Positions 28,938 through 38,270 are shown, counted from the stretch's first letter. The stretch: 64,000 nt of DNA from Rothia terrae (GCF_012396615.1 NZ_JAAXPV010000008.1:55082-119081); one strand, 5' to 3'. A program made the numbers and translations. Notes: generated from the sequence alone by a model not told the origin.

Positions 28938-29354
28938 ATGTCTTTACCACCCCCACCTCACACCCCGGCAGTGGATGCTGAAGCGCAGTCCGAGAAGGTC
29001 AAAATCTGGCGACGTGCCACATGGCTCAGTATTCTGATTGGCTTCGTCGTACTTACCAATACCACTGCCTTTGCGTGGGTGGGTTCTATCTTCTTCACGC
29101 TGGGCATTGTGTGTGCGTCCATCACCATGGCTAAAATCTCAGCTCTTAAACCGCCTGCGACGGTTTATGTGCTGTACTCCATGGTGATTGTCTTTTGTGT
29201 GATGATGCTTCTGTCATCGCTCGTGACAGCTATTTTCTCGGGTGTTAGCACCCAGTACCAGGACTGCATTGAGCAGGCAACCACGATCACGCGTACTCAG
29301 CAGTGCAGCGGAAAAATGGAAGATAATTTGCTCAATACTCTGACAGGTAAATAA
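28938..29354 (+). CDS. Small three-helix membrane protein
   Basis: 138 residues, function not recognised. A Pro-rich N terminus (SLPPPPHTPAVDAEA) is followed by helices at about 28-46 and 48-66 and a third at about 76-100 (YVLYSMVIVFCVMMLLSSLV), then a polar tail with two Cys (DCIEQATTI, QQCSGKM) that could form an extracytoplasmic disulfide. Encoded opposite to its neighbours purN and mazG-like, between genes adjacent in mycobacteria, so it is likely an insertion in this lineage. Ends at a terminator at 29443-29481. Confidence 0.72.
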   Translation: MSLPPPPHTPAVDAEAQSEKVKIWRRATWLSILIGFVVLTNTTAFAWVGSIFFTLGIVCASITMAKISALKPPATVYVLYSMVIVFCVMMLLSSLVTAIFSGVSTQYQDCIEQATTITRTQQCSGKMEDNLLNTLTGK

Positions 29355-29442
29355 TAAAAGCCGACCAATATCTGGTGGCTCAACGTGGTACTGAGCCTGC
29401 GATAGATTGTCGCCAATTCTCGTTACTATCTGCACGCAAAAT

Positions 29443-29486
29443 CAGCGGTGGTCTTCACATGGATTGTGAAGACCACCGCTGTTTTT
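29443..29486. terminator. Terminator between convergent genes
   Basis: CAGCGGTGGTCTTCAC (29443-29458) pairs perfectly with GTGAAGACCACCGCTG (29466-29481), followed by TTTTTCTT on the plus strand. It serves the small membrane-protein gene and, in the other direction, the perM-mazG transcript. Confidence 0.85.
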
Positions 29487-29506
29487 CTTGAGGGGCTTTT
29501 AGACCT

Positions 29507-29854
29507 TTATGAGGAGACCTGCAAGTCAACGCGTTCTAAGGTGGCGCGCAGTTTAGCGTCAAAAGCCTCCATGCTAGAACCGTCATTGCCGCGTAGGTGT
29601 TCCAGCACAGCAAGCGCGGTAACAGCCACATCGATGAGTTCACCTTCCACATCGTGCATAGTGTGGGTGGTTCCCTTCCGCGGATTCTGCCCGGTAGCAC
29701 CGATGTAGGCGGCTACGGTCTCCCCCGCTTCTTCGGTGATTTTGGCGATTCGTGCCCAGGTGGCTGCTTCGTTGTTTCGATCGCTGTTGGCATCGTCGAT
29801 CCACGCGCTCAAAGTGGCGATGTTCTTACCGATACGTTGCAGATCATGACTCAT
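29507..29854 (-). CDS. MazG-like nucleotide pyrophosphohydrolase
   Basis: 115 residues from ATG 29854, which overlaps the end of perM by 11 bases. An all-alpha NTP pyrophosphatase: ITEEAGETVAAY holds the E-x-x-E metal site and VEGELIDVAVTALAVLEHL the second E-x-x-D site. The enzyme would hydrolyse (deoxy)NTPs to monophosphates and pyrophosphate, as housecleaning; the substrate is not evident. The coupling to perM is unusual, since mycobacterial perM is followed directly by purN. A longer frame beginning upstream is inside perM and less likely. Confidence 0.8.
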   Translation of the reverse strand: MSHDLQRIGKNIATLSAWIDDANSDRNNEAATWARIAKITEEAGETVAAYIGATGQNPRKGTTHTMHDVEGELIDVAVTALAVLEHLRGNDGSSMEAFDAKLRATLERVDLQVSS

Positions 29855-31619
29855 GCGATGACGGCTTTCTCTTGGCCTTCGGACGGCGGATAACGGCACG
29901 CTTTTTGGGTGCTTCTTCTACCGGCTCAGCGGTTTCTTCAGCCGTCTTTGAGGTACCTGACACTTGTTCTTCGGCATCGAACACAGTGTCTGCGGTTTCA
30001 GGCTTCTCATCTGTACTGGGAGACTCTGAAGTTTCTTTGCTCTCATCACGCGCTTGGACGTCACCCGCCGAGGCAACAACTGAGGACGCGGTTTCTTCAG
30101 CTTTCTGCTGGTCTTCTGCAAAGAGTCGGCGCAGGGCATCGGATGAGGCAGATACTGACCCGCCACTGACGATTTCGCCGTTAATCACCGGGCTTTCAAG
30201 AGCATTCACGTCCTTGCCAGACTTTTTCTGTTGCTCACGAAGAGCACGAGCCTTCTGACGCTCCGCTTTCTTAGCTGCCTTACGATTAGCACGAGTTTGC
30301 CCGGCAAAGCGCTCGAGCTCAGGGGAATTATCGGGCTCAATCAGGGGTGCCAACGCGCGTCCAAGAATCACTCCTACAGCCAGCAAACCTGCGGCATACA
30401 GACCAAATTTAAGAGGGTCAGGACCAATAGCGGTCAGACGTCCCAAACCCAGTGAACCACGAGAGAACTGGCCAAGAGCAACACTGATCAACCCGCCAAG
30501 AAGTCCGATAAGAAGAGCTAAGAAAAGTACAGAAATCAGCCAGGAGATAGGACGGATGCGGATTTTCAAAGAAACCCACTCGTCGAAGTGGTCTTCACCT
30601 TCTCTGAAGAACCACCAGCCAGCAACCGCACCCGCAAGAATCGGGATAATGCAAGCAATAAAGCTCCACGGCTCTACAGGGTTAGGTAGAGCGCCAAACA
30701 TGGGCAATGCAGGAAGAACTCCAACATCGGTACGCGTCAAATCAACAGCGGTGCCCTCGCCCAGAGAGAACCCGGCACCGGATGACCAGGCCATAGCGTA
30801 CACCAAAAGGTTAGGGACAAAACCAAACTGTAAAAGCGTCAGCGCGGTATCACCGACAGCTCCTGCGTGCAGGCTCTGATAGATGCTCACAACATCATTC
30901 CAGTTGTAGAACAGTGCGCCCGCAGCAAGGAGTGCGCCACCTGCCATGAAAGCAATAGCACCTACTCCGGCTGCTCGAACCACAGCCCACGCGTAAGAAC
31001 CGGCCCACCGCGAATACTGGCTGAAACGTGAGACCACCGTTGCCGCGTTGACACCGATCATGCGCACCAGCGACCGTGACTCATAGTAGCCGCCCAAAAT
31101 CGCCCCGAGCAGAGCAACACCGAAAGGCATCAGCATTGAAAACCATAAAGATGTAGCCACGCGCGAGGTATCTGATACATAGCTCACCGCAGTTGTCAGG
31201 GCAATATAAACGAGCAAACCGGCAACAATGGGCTGCCAGAACTGCCCCTCGTACGATGCTTGTGCCAAGCGTCGTCCGGCACGGAACGTGAGATAAAGAG
31301 GCAGTAGCGTCAGGCCCAAAGGAGTGAGACTGACTGTTCCTGCAATGGCGTCGAAGATTCCGTTAACCGGAATATTGAGGTTCAACGGAACACCGTGCAT
31401 GAGCAGCCAGATATTACCCGAGAGCTTAGCCGCCGAGGCAACATCTTGTTCCTTGTTAAAACCATTCGTCAGCGAAATCGCGCCGATGAGCACGAACACA
31501 GCGACAAATGAAATTAACGCTGCCACTAAAAATTCAACAGCACCTTGCAACCACAAAGGCATAGGGATGCCGCGTGAGCGCGGTGCGCGTACCGGGGGTG
31601 CAGAAACAGTGGTTTTCAT
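29844..31619 (-). CDS. perM: PerM-like membrane protein (DUF6350)
   Basis: 591 residues with about 10 membrane helices (about 25 to 450), then a long polar C-terminal tail that is Lys/Ala-rich and then Glu/Ser-rich and ends RRPKAKRKPSSHES. Helix segments such as LVAALISFVAVFVLIGAISL and the conserved GLTLLPLYLTFRAGRRLAQA match the DUF6350 family. In Mycobacterium tuberculosis the homologue PerM supports cell division under stress and precedes purN and purH, the same order seen here. The identification leans on this synteny and topology; the tail is longer than in mycobacteria. Confidence 0.78.
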   Translation of the reverse strand: MKTTVSAPPVRAPRSRGIPMPLWLQGAVEFLVAALISFVAVFVLIGAISLTNGFNKEQDVASAAKLSGNIWLLMHGVPLNLNIPVNGIFDAIAGTVSLTPLGLTLLPLYLTFRAGRRLAQASYEGQFWQPIVAGLLVYIALTTAVSYVSDTSRVATSLWFSMLMPFGVALLGAILGGYYESRSLVRMIGVNAATVVSRFSQYSRWAGSYAWAVVRAAGVGAIAFMAGGALLAAGALFYNWNDVVSIYQSLHAGAVGDTALTLLQFGFVPNLLVYAMAWSSGAGFSLGEGTAVDLTRTDVGVLPALPMFGALPNPVEPWSFIACIIPILAGAVAGWWFFREGEDHFDEWVSLKIRIRPISWLISVLFLALLIGLLGGLISVALGQFSRGSLGLGRLTAIGPDPLKFGLYAAGLLAVGVILGRALAPLIEPDNSPELERFAGQTRANRKAAKKAERQKARALREQQKKSGKDVNALESPVINGEIVSGGSVSASSDALRRLFAEDQQKAEETASSVVASAGDVQARDESKETSESPSTDEKPETADTVFDAEEQVSGTSKTAEETAEPVEEAPKKRAVIRRPKAKRKPSSHES

Positions 31620-31735
31620 CGTTTCTCATCTTGTCACGAACTCGTGGGCTTTGTTGACCTCTGACCTCTGTTTAGCGCGAAATAAGGTGAGATTTTGTGC
31701 AAGTTCACAAGGACGCGTGTTCTACAGTGGAGGGT

Positions 31736-32509
31736 ATGAGTCTTTCATCTTCTTATGCGCTGATTACGGGCGCTTCATCGGGCATCGGTGCCGAGTTTGC
31801 TCGCCAGTACGCTCAGCACGGTTATTCGCTGGTTATCAGCGGCCGAAATCATGATGCCTTAGAGAATTTAGCGCAAGAGATTCGTCAGGAGCACTCCGTG
31901 GACGTTGAGATTATGAGAGCAGATTTGTTGCGGGAAGATGATGTACAGGCGCTGGTAATTCGCATCCGTAGCGCAGAACGCCCCGTGGAAATTCTTGTTA
32001 ATAATGCGGGCTTTGGCTTAGGAAAAGAATTTTTGAAGGCTTCTGCTCAAGCGCACATGCAACAGGTGGATGTTCTTGCCAAGATCCCGCTCCAGCTCAT
32101 GCACGCGGCTCTTGAGGTCATGGTTGAGCGGGGTCGCGGGCGCATTATTAATGTTGCGTCGGTTGCCGCGTTTATGCCGAATGGAACGTATTCGGCGGTC
32201 AAACGTTTTGTTGTGACAATGAGCGAGTCGGCTCACCTGCAGTACAGCCCCGTTGGAGTGTCGGTCACGGCCGTGTGCCCCGGTCTCACACGCAGTGGCT
32301 TTCACCGGACAATGGGAGTCGATGAGCCCCAGCTACCCGCTATTTTTTGGCTGTTGCCCAAGAAGGTAGTTGCCGATGCCATTCAGGCAAACTTTCGGAA
32401 CAAGGCTTTGATCATTCCCTCAGCAACCTATAAAGCACTGGTGTTCGCTCAACGACTGATGCCGCCAGCGCTCACCACCGCTATCGTGGGACGCACCCGA
32501 AACTATTAG
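31736..32509 (+). CDS. Short-chain dehydrogenase/reductase
   Basis: 257 residues from ATG 31736 after a GGAGGG site; a longer frame upstream is rejected. Rossmann fold with TGASSGIGAEFARQ, the NNAGFG stretch, and catalytic S and Y-x-x-x-K in VASVAAFMPNGTYSAVK. The glycine motif and the C-terminal KALIIPSATYKALVFAQRL resemble the DltE/YqjQ class of classical SDRs. Substrate unknown. Monocistronic; its stop overlaps the VapC-like gene's stop on the other strand by four bases. Confidence 0.88.
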   Translation: MSLSSSYALITGASSGIGAEFARQYAQHGYSLVISGRNHDALENLAQEIRQEHSVDVEIMRADLLREDDVQALVIRIRSAERPVEILVNNAGFGLGKEFLKASAQAHMQQVDVLAKIPLQLMHAALEVMVERGRGRIINVASVAAFMPNGTYSAVKRFVVTMSESAHLQYSPVGVSVTAVCPGLTRSGFHRTMGVDEPQLPAIFWLLPKKVVADAIQANFRNKALIIPSATYKALVFAQRLMPPALTTAIVGRTRNY

Positions 32510-32940
32510 TCCTCAGCAAAGGGGTTCGACGCGGTGATTCCCCACTGCTTGTAGACCTCAGCTTTTGAGCTGACAATCTCAAGATCGTGGACGCTAGCCG
32601 TAGCCACCATAAGACCCTCAAGTGCGGCAGTTGGAAGCGGCGTTGTCTGCACCGAACCGACAGTGTGCAGTCGAGGTTCGGCGTGGCGTCCTGCCCATTC
32701 CAGGGCAACCGCGGCATCGACCTCAAGAACATGAGAGCCAAAACGCTCGCGTAGCTCCGCAATCCACCGCTCAGTTTCTGGGTAAGGATACAAGCCTTTA
32801 AGCTCGCCCAAGCTCAACACTGAAACGTAGAGGACGCGGTAAGAACGCCGTCTTAGAAAGGCTACAACTTGCGGGTTAGGCGCTGACTTACGGGTTTCCG
32901 CAAGCACATCTGAATCAAGAAGAAGACCTGCTTGGCTCAT
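32506..32940 (-). CDS. PIN-domain toxin-like protein (VapC/FitB type)
   Basis: 144 residues. PIN fold with the first acidic site LLDSDVLAE (Asp9), Glu46 in LGELKG, and a C-terminal ATASVHDLEIVSS segment. VapC proteins are Mg-dependent RNases that cleave tRNA or rRNA. The usual third acid of the D-x-(L/I)-x-A-A-T-A motif is Glu108-Gly (LEGLMVATA) and the usual T-R-N-x-x-D-F is SSKAEVY, so catalysis may be weakened; see findings. Its ATG overlaps the stop of the antitoxin-like gene by four bases, the classical operon layout. Identity as a PIN protein is firm; toxin activity is inferred. Confidence 0.82.
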   Translation of the reverse strand: MSQAGLLLDSDVLAETRKSAPNPQVVAFLRRRSYRVLYVSVLSLGELKGLYPYPETERWIAELRERFGSHVLEVDAAVALEWAGRHAEPRLHTVGSVQTTPLPTAALEGLMVATASVHDLEIVSSKAEVYKQWGITASNPFAED

Positions 32941-33149
32941 GCTGCTTTCAGAACACCGTAGTCAGTAGCCGGTACACCGTTGGGATTAGGAGTCAGAAGA
33001 AAGTTCAAGAATTCACCGCGCGCATTTGAGATGCGGGTGTAATCCTGGATGCTGATTGCGGCGTATCCCCCACGAGCAGGAACAGACGCTGCAACAAATT
33101 CGTTGGTGAAAGATTCGGTGGGGCGGGTGATGGTGTTGGACATAGCCAC
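32937..33149 (-). CDS. Putative antitoxin of the VapBC-like pair
   Basis: 70 residues from GTG 33149 (68 from ATG 33143). Small, with ARGGYAAISIQDYTRISNAR in the middle, reminiscent of Phd/YefM-type antitoxins (G-x-x-A-x-I-S-x-x-D-Y), and a C terminus likely to wrap the toxin. It precedes the PIN gene with ATGA overlap. A ribosome site AAAGG (33171-33175) lies too far upstream unless the hairpin 33153-33167 brings it close. Assignment rests mainly on size and operon position. Confidence 0.65.
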   Translation of the reverse strand: MAMSNTITRPTESFTNEFVAASVPARGGYAAISIQDYTRISNARGEFLNFLLTPNPNGVPATDYGVLKAA

Positions 33150-33152
33150 GCT

Positions 33153-33167
33153 GCGCTAAAGTAGCGC
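33153..33167. promoter_or_regulatory. Inverted repeat between ribosome site and antitoxin start
   Basis: GCGCTA-AAG-TAGCGC (plus strand) is a perfect 6-bp inverted repeat between AAAGG (33171-33175) and GTG 33149. As DNA it could be the autoregulatory operator of the pair; as RNA a hairpin would shorten the spacing to about five bases. Confidence 0.55.
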
Positions 33168-33688
33168 ATTCCTTTCGAAATACTGCTCTTGTCTGTACCA
33201 AACTCAAATGCACAAAACGTGCGAATACAGACCGCTTCGTCATCCGAGCCACCCGTGAACATGGGGTTGGCGTTCAACTAAAGTCGGAGCTTGTCAGTTG
33301 AAACTCTTGAAGCTGGTTAAAACTATGACAAGAGAGCTAACTTTTTGCAACCCTCTTTTCTGAAAAAATTTTTTGTCTCACGTATCGGTCATTTTCGAAA
33401 AATATTTTGACCAGTCATCACCTGGGAATCATCGCTGAACCCACCGCAGCTACAGAGCCACCGTTGACATGTAGAAATGGCTTATTTTTCGCTGTGGTCA
33501 TACCTTTAACGCAAAATTTTAGAACCGCAAAATATCAGCCCAAGCAGCCTTGTCGATCCCTCGAAACGAGACAGTTCTCACGCACTAAAGCAGGGTGGTG
33601 AGCCCCGCAATAGTTTTTCTTTGCGCATATTATTTTTAGACTGATAAACGAGTACACAAAGAACCACAGACATGATGGGCACATAACT
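33168..33688. other. AT-rich gene-free gap
   Basis: 521 bases, noticeably AT-richer than its surroundings (A/T runs near 33355-33405), without a credible ORF, repeat or terminator. It should hold the promoters of the antitoxin pair (minus) and of the lipoprotein (plus). Nothing else seen. Confidence 0.5.
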
Positions 33689-34486
33689 GTGAATGTAACC
33701 TGCAAATATTTGGGCGTAGCTCTGGGAATTTTCTCACTACTTGGACTTCCTGCATGTAGTGGAGGTTCGGCTACCTCCAAGTCATCAAACTCCCCCGCCA
33801 TCGCACAGGCGTCCTCGGAGCAACTTGCAGATGTTTTGCCTACTCAAAAACAAATTTCAGATGCCCAAACTTTTACGTATCTGATGGCGAACCCCACCGT
33901 CACGCACTTTGACACCCGCCAGTGGCTCACCTCGGTGGAACGCACCGAATTGTGGGAAGGCGGTAGCCCTGTCGATGATCAAGAAATCGTAGACACCGTC
34001 AACGAACGGTGCGCCCCCTACGAAGAGGTAACGCCCGGACTGCTTGCCACCCAAGCAACTAACTGGAGCGTCGCATCCGGTGAACGACGCAATATTTTGA
34101 TTGGTCAAAATGAAGAAGACCAAATCGAGGGGTACAGCACCGTTCTTGAAACAGGCTCAGAAGCAGAAGCCACTGCTCTTTTCAACAGGTTTAAAAACCA
34201 GACCACATCCTGCACTAAGGCGCTGCAAAATCTTTACGCAGAACATTCAGATGAGTACAAGCTAGATGCTCCGCACAACGATTTAGATACCAACACCACA
34301 ACGCTCAACGGCACCTTCAGAAATCACCCGTTCAGCGTCAAAGCAACCCAACAAGACCGTTTTCTCATCGTGACATGGTTTCAAACTAAAGTCTCTCAAG
34401 ATGCCGATGTCATAGACCCGGCTGCAACCGTTCACGGCATAGCGTTAGAAAACGCAGAGTCCATCAAGCCGGCGAACGCCACCTAG
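33689..34486 (+). CDS. Secreted lipoprotein, PknH-sensor-like domain
   Basis: 265 residues from GTG 33689. The signal peptide ends in the lipobox LGLPAC, then a Ser/Gly linker. The mature domain (about 45-260) shows the pattern of PknH_C-like extracytoplasmic sensor domains: DTVNERCAPYEEV, NWSVASGERRNILIGQ, an Ala/Glu segment with EAEATALFNRFKNQTTSC, and ATQQDRFLIVTWFQT. Conserved Cys pairs (near 109 and 173) could form a disulfide. Role unknown. Codon use is AT-richer than its neighbours. It has no credible ribosome site, leaving the exact start open. Confidence 0.75.
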   Translation: MNVTCKYLGVALGIFSLLGLPACSGGSATSKSSNSPAIAQASSEQLADVLPTQKQISDAQTFTYLMANPTVTHFDTRQWLTSVERTELWEGGSPVDDQEIVDTVNERCAPYEEVTPGLLATQATNWSVASGERRNILIGQNEEDQIEGYSTVLETGSEAEATALFNRFKNQTTSCTKALQNLYAEHSDEYKLDAPHNDLDTNTTTLNGTFRNHPFSVKATQQDRFLIVTWFQTKVSQDADVIDPAATVHGIALENAESIKPANAT

Positions 34487-34580
34487 CTCTTCAATGTTGA
34501 GGCACAGCACAGGCGTAGCGATGCGATGTGCGGTAGCGTTAATCCGTTAGGCACCGCGCATTTTGGTGAAAGGTCAACGC

Positions 34581-37500
34581 TTGTCTGAAAATTCCTCAGC
34601 TTTTCCCGACATTCCCGTCACTGCACCTGAAATTCTTCGGCAAGTAGGGCACGGGGCATACACGCGCGGGCAAAAGTATATGCGCGAGGCAAAAGTTGCC
34701 CGCTACAGCTACGACGAATCAACGCGCACGCTCTCAGGAACAGTTGAAGGTAGCACCGCGCTTCCTTACCAGTCTCAGGTAATATTTCCGCGCGTTAAAG
34801 CGGCAGGATCTCTCGCTTTCTCATCGAACTGTACCTGCCCGGTCGGCTACGACTGCAAGCACGCCGTCGCCCTCATGCTCACCGCCATTGACCGCTCAGC
34901 AAAAGCCAAAAAAGCACTCACTGCGTCCTCTAATACGTGGAAAAGTGCTGCCTCTACCGCGGCCTCGCTCGGATTGCAGACCGCCTCAGAACTCGGCGGG
35001 CAGGACGCTGACTCCCAGCTACCAGCGTGGCGACGCGCTCTTTCGCATACTCTGGCAGCGCGTCCAGCAAACGGTGTGAACGAATCAGCCAAAGTTCCCG
35101 GCGCACTCGAACTAAAAATCACCGTGGCATCAGCTTTTGGCGCTTCCGGTATGCGCGCGGGCAAACCGGCGCAAGCAACGCTTTCAGCCCGCCCGGTCAT
35201 GAAAGGCTCACGAGGCAAATGGATTAAAGGCGGTCTGAGCTGGGAATCCTTTATGCAAAGCGGTATTCACGGTTTTGCGAAGACTGATCTCTATACCGAA
35301 CATGAACAGTGGTTTACTGATTTTTATGCCATTGTGCGCCCTTCTCAGTCGTCCTACACCTCGCACCGCGACTGGGTAAACCTTAGCTACGCGGGGTCTG
35401 CGTTACTCTGGCAGATACTGGCGCGCGCCGAAGATATCGAGCTTCCTTTTGTGATGGACGGGCAAGAAATCTCGGTAGATGTGGCGTCTTCACCCGAGGT
35501 CTTGGTGCAGGCTTCCCTCACGCAAGACTCGGATGATGAGAGCACCCAGTCGCTCGCGCTAAACCCCGTTCTGGTGTGGAAAGACCTTGCTCTTTCAGCG
35601 CAGAACTTCCACAAAATGGGTGAACCTCGACGCGGTTTTATCGCCCTCAATAACCACGCACAAAAAACCTATGAAACCGAAGCACAGCACGCTCAACGCG
35701 ACACTATAGTGGCTAGCGCGCTTGCTGCAGCGCCGCCCAGCATTACACAGGACTCATCTCTACCCCGCTGGTACAACGCTCAGGCAGATATCATTTTTAT
35801 TCCGCTGGATGCGCCGCTCAACCCGGTTACAGAATCACTTGTCAGCACTGAGCCACTCAGCGTTCCTGCCAGCGAGCTTGAGGAGTTTTACTCCGAGTTT
35901 TACGCGCAACTCTCACGCTCAGTTGATATCACATCGGTGGATGAGCAGCTTGAGTTGCCTGCCGTCCAAAAACCTGAACTCGTGCTCTTTGTAGATTTTG
36001 ATGAGGCGAACCCGCTCTCAGCTCGTACCGCCTGGAAGTGGGCTTATCCCGCGCAACCGGTGGAGGGCATCGCATCGGGCGCCGAGGGCACAGACTCCAA
36101 CGAGCATATTTTCTTGCCAGCCCTCGGCTACCCCGGTGAAACACACGCCGAAATTCGCGACGCTGACTTTGAAACCCGCGTCCTGCGCGCCGTAAAAAAG
36201 GTGCGCCCCACGGTGCCTTTTACCCGTCGCCGCTGGGAAAACTGGGATACGCGCGCACTCGTTGAAGACGCCCTACCGGAGCTAGCTGACATTGCCGGTG
36301 TGCACATTGAAGTCACCGGTGAAGTGCCCGAATTCAAGGAACTCACCGGTGAACCCGAAATCACCGTACGTGTGGATGAGACCCGCAAACGCGACTGGTT
36401 TGGCCTAGCTATCGCGGTGAAAGCAGAGGGCTGGTACGTAGGATTCAGCGAAATCTTCGAAGCCCTCAACCGCGGGCAAACCCACATGCTTTTAGGCAAC
36501 GGCACCTACTTCTCGCTGGATCGCCCCGAGTTTTTGAAACTACAAGAACTCATCACCGAAGCGCGAACCCTCAACGAACGTGGCAAGGGTAAAGAGCTCA
36601 CCATCACCCGCCATCAGGCCGGTTTGTGGGAGGAGCTAGAGGAACTCGCGTCGTCCACCGAAACCGTCGCCAGCTGGGACACCCATGTGCAGGCACTGCT
36701 GGATGCGGGAACCCACAACGCCCCAGCCGTGCCGGCAGAACTGGACGCAACACTGCGCCCCTACCAGGTCGAAGGCTTCAACTGGCTCACCTTCCTCTGG
36801 CGTGCAGAACTCGGCGGAGTGCTAGCCGATGATATGGGTCTGGGTAAAACCATGCAGACCATCGCCCTTATGGTGCATGCCCAGCAAGAGCACCGGAAGA
36901 ACAACCCCGATGAAGACTTCGCGCCGTTTTTGATCGTTGCACCGACATCCGTCGTACCCAACTGGGTGCACGAAATCCAGAAGTTCGCGCCGTCACTGGA
37001 TGTGGTGGGCATTTACGAGTCACAGGCCAAATCCAAAACTCCGCTGCCCCACACCATTGCCGGTGCCGACGTAGTAGTCACCAGCTACGCACTCTTACGC
37101 ATCGACGAGCAAGCCTATATAGATGCGGGCACACCTACCCCGTGGAACGGGCTGATTCTGGACGAGGCACAGTTTGTTAAAAACGCCAAAACCAAGGCGC
37201 ACCGGGTGGCCCGCGAAACCCCCGCGCGCTTCAAGCTCGCCGTCACAGGCACGCCGCTCGAGAACAATCTCATGGAACTGTGGTCCATGTTCTCTATAAC
37301 TGCACCCGGGCTCTTCCCCTCGGCACGCGCTTTCAAAGACTTCTATGCAACGCCCATTGAGTCCGGCGAAGAAACATCCGCCCTTGCCAAGTTGCGCGCG
37401 CGTGTGCGTCCACTCATGTTGCGTCGCACCAAAGAAGTGGTGGCAATTGACCTGCCAGAGAAAACCGACCAGCGCGTGGATGTGCCGTTGGCGCCCGCCC

Positions 37501-38189
37501 ACCGACGCGTCTACGACACACATCTGCAGCGCGAGCGCCAGAAGATTCTGGGACTCGTTGAGGACTTCGACAAGAACCGCTTTACCATCTTCAACTCGCT
37601 CACCACCCTGCGTCGACTGGCGCTGGATGCGTCCCTGATTGACGGCAAGAAGTACGAGGGCGTGGCGTCGTCCAAGCTGGACTATCTTGAAGAGAACCTG
37701 CCCGAGGTTGTGGGCGAAGGCCACCGCGCACTGATTTTCAGTCAGTTCACCGGCTACCTGAAACTCATTGCCGCCCGCCTGGACGAAATGGGCATCAGCT
37801 ACCTGTACCTTGACGGCGCCGCCCGCGACCGCGCTGCACTGTTGGACGCGTGGGCGCGCGGGGACTCCCCCATTTTCCTGATCTCGCTCAAGGCAGGCGG
37901 CTTTGGTCTCAATCTCACGCAGGCTGACTATGTGTTCATCATGGATCCCTGGTGGAACCCTGCCGCCGAGGAGCAGGCGGTTGACCGCGTCCACCGCATT
38001 GGCCAGTCCAAGAACGTCATGGTATACCGACTGGTGTCAGCGGGCACGATTGAGGAGAAAGTCATGGAACTCAAAGAATCCAAGGCCGCACTCTTCGACG
38101 CGGTCGTGGATGACGGCGAGTTCTTCAGCTCCCAGCTGGACGCCGAGCAGGTGCGTCAGCTGCTCATGGATGAGGACAGCGAGAGCTAG
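34581..38189 (+). CDS. SNF2-family helicase with SWIM zinc finger
   Basis: 1202 residues from TTG 34581, preceded by GAAAGG at a good distance (TTG 34563 and GTG 34566 are alternatives). The N terminus has a SWIM finger, CTCPVGYDCKHAVALM, for DNA or protein contact. A long central region of unknown structure leads to the Swi2/Snf2 ATPase in the last 500 residues: DDMGLGKTMQTI (motif I), VVTSYALLR, LDEAQ (motif II), VTGTPLENN (motif III), LKAGGFGLNLT and QAVDRVHRIGQ (motif VI). Such actinobacterial enzymes are thought to act in DNA repair or transcription (RapA/HepA-like), but targets are unknown. Monocistronic, ended near a 70-nt palindrome at 38271-38340. Confidence 0.92.
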   Translation: MSENSSAFPDIPVTAPEILRQVGHGAYTRGQKYMREAKVARYSYDESTRTLSGTVEGSTALPYQSQVIFPRVKAAGSLAFSSNCTCPVGYDCKHAVALMLTAIDRSAKAKKALTASSNTWKSAASTAASLGLQTASELGGQDADSQLPAWRRALSHTLAARPANGVNESAKVPGALELKITVASAFGASGMRAGKPAQATLSARPVMKGSRGKWIKGGLSWESFMQSGIHGFAKTDLYTEHEQWFTDFYAIVRPSQSSYTSHRDWVNLSYAGSALLWQILARAEDIELPFVMDGQEISVDVASSPEVLVQASLTQDSDDESTQSLALNPVLVWKDLALSAQNFHKMGEPRRGFIALNNHAQKTYETEAQHAQRDTIVASALAAAPPSITQDSSLPRWYNAQADIIFIPLDAPLNPVTESLVSTEPLSVPASELEEFYSEFYAQLSRSVDITSVDEQLELPAVQKPELVLFVDFDEANPLSARTAWKWAYPAQPVEGIASGAEGTDSNEHIFLPALGYPGETHAEIRDADFETRVLRAVKKVRPTVPFTRRRWENWDTRALVEDALPELADIAGVHIEVTGEVPEFKELTGEPEITVRVDETRKRDWFGLAIAVKAEGWYVGFSEIFEALNRGQTHMLLGNGTYFSLDRPEFLKLQELITEARTLNERGKGKELTITRHQAGLWEELEELASSTETVASWDTHVQALLDAGTHNAPAVPAELDATLRPYQVEGFNWLTFLWRAELGGVLADDMGLGKTMQTIALMVHAQQEHRKNNPDEDFAPFLIVAPTSVVPNWVHEIQKFAPSLDVVGIYESQAKSKTPLPHTIAGADVVVTSYALLRIDEQAYIDAGTPTPWNGLILDEAQFVKNAKTKAHRVARETPARFKLAVTGTPLENNLMELWSMFSITAPGLFPSARAFKDFYATPIESGEETSALAKLRARVRPLMLRRTKEVVAIDLPEKTDQRVDVPLAPAHRRVYDTHLQRERQKILGLVEDFDKNRFTIFNSLTTLRRLALDASLIDGKKYEGVASSKLDYLEENLPEVVGEGHRALIFSQFTGYLKLIAARLDEMGISYLYLDGAARDRAALLDAWARGDSPIFLISLKAGGFGLNLTQADYVFIMDPWWNPAAEEQAVDRVHRIGQSKNVMVYRLVSAGTIEEKVMELKESKAALFDAVVDDGEFFSSQLDAEQVRQLLMDEDSES

Positions 38190-38270
38190 AGATCTGCGGA
38201 CGTTAGGGGTGAGCCAGGCGGTTGATGCACAGTCGCCGGCGCCCCAGCGCATCAGCCCGCGTCCTTTCGC

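Noticed and set aside
29752..30258. 168-residue plus-strand ORF
   Set aside because: Opposite the perM C-terminal tail and MazG-like gene; low-complexity Ser-rich shadow.
33005..33277. 90-residue minus-strand ORF overlapping the antitoxin gene
   Set aside because: Out of frame with the antitoxin that overlaps the toxin start by ATGA; no family pattern.
37095..37994. 299-residue minus-strand ORF inside the helicase gene
   Set aside because: Lies wholly antisense to conserved SNF2 motifs; composition is a codon shadow and no ribosome site was found.
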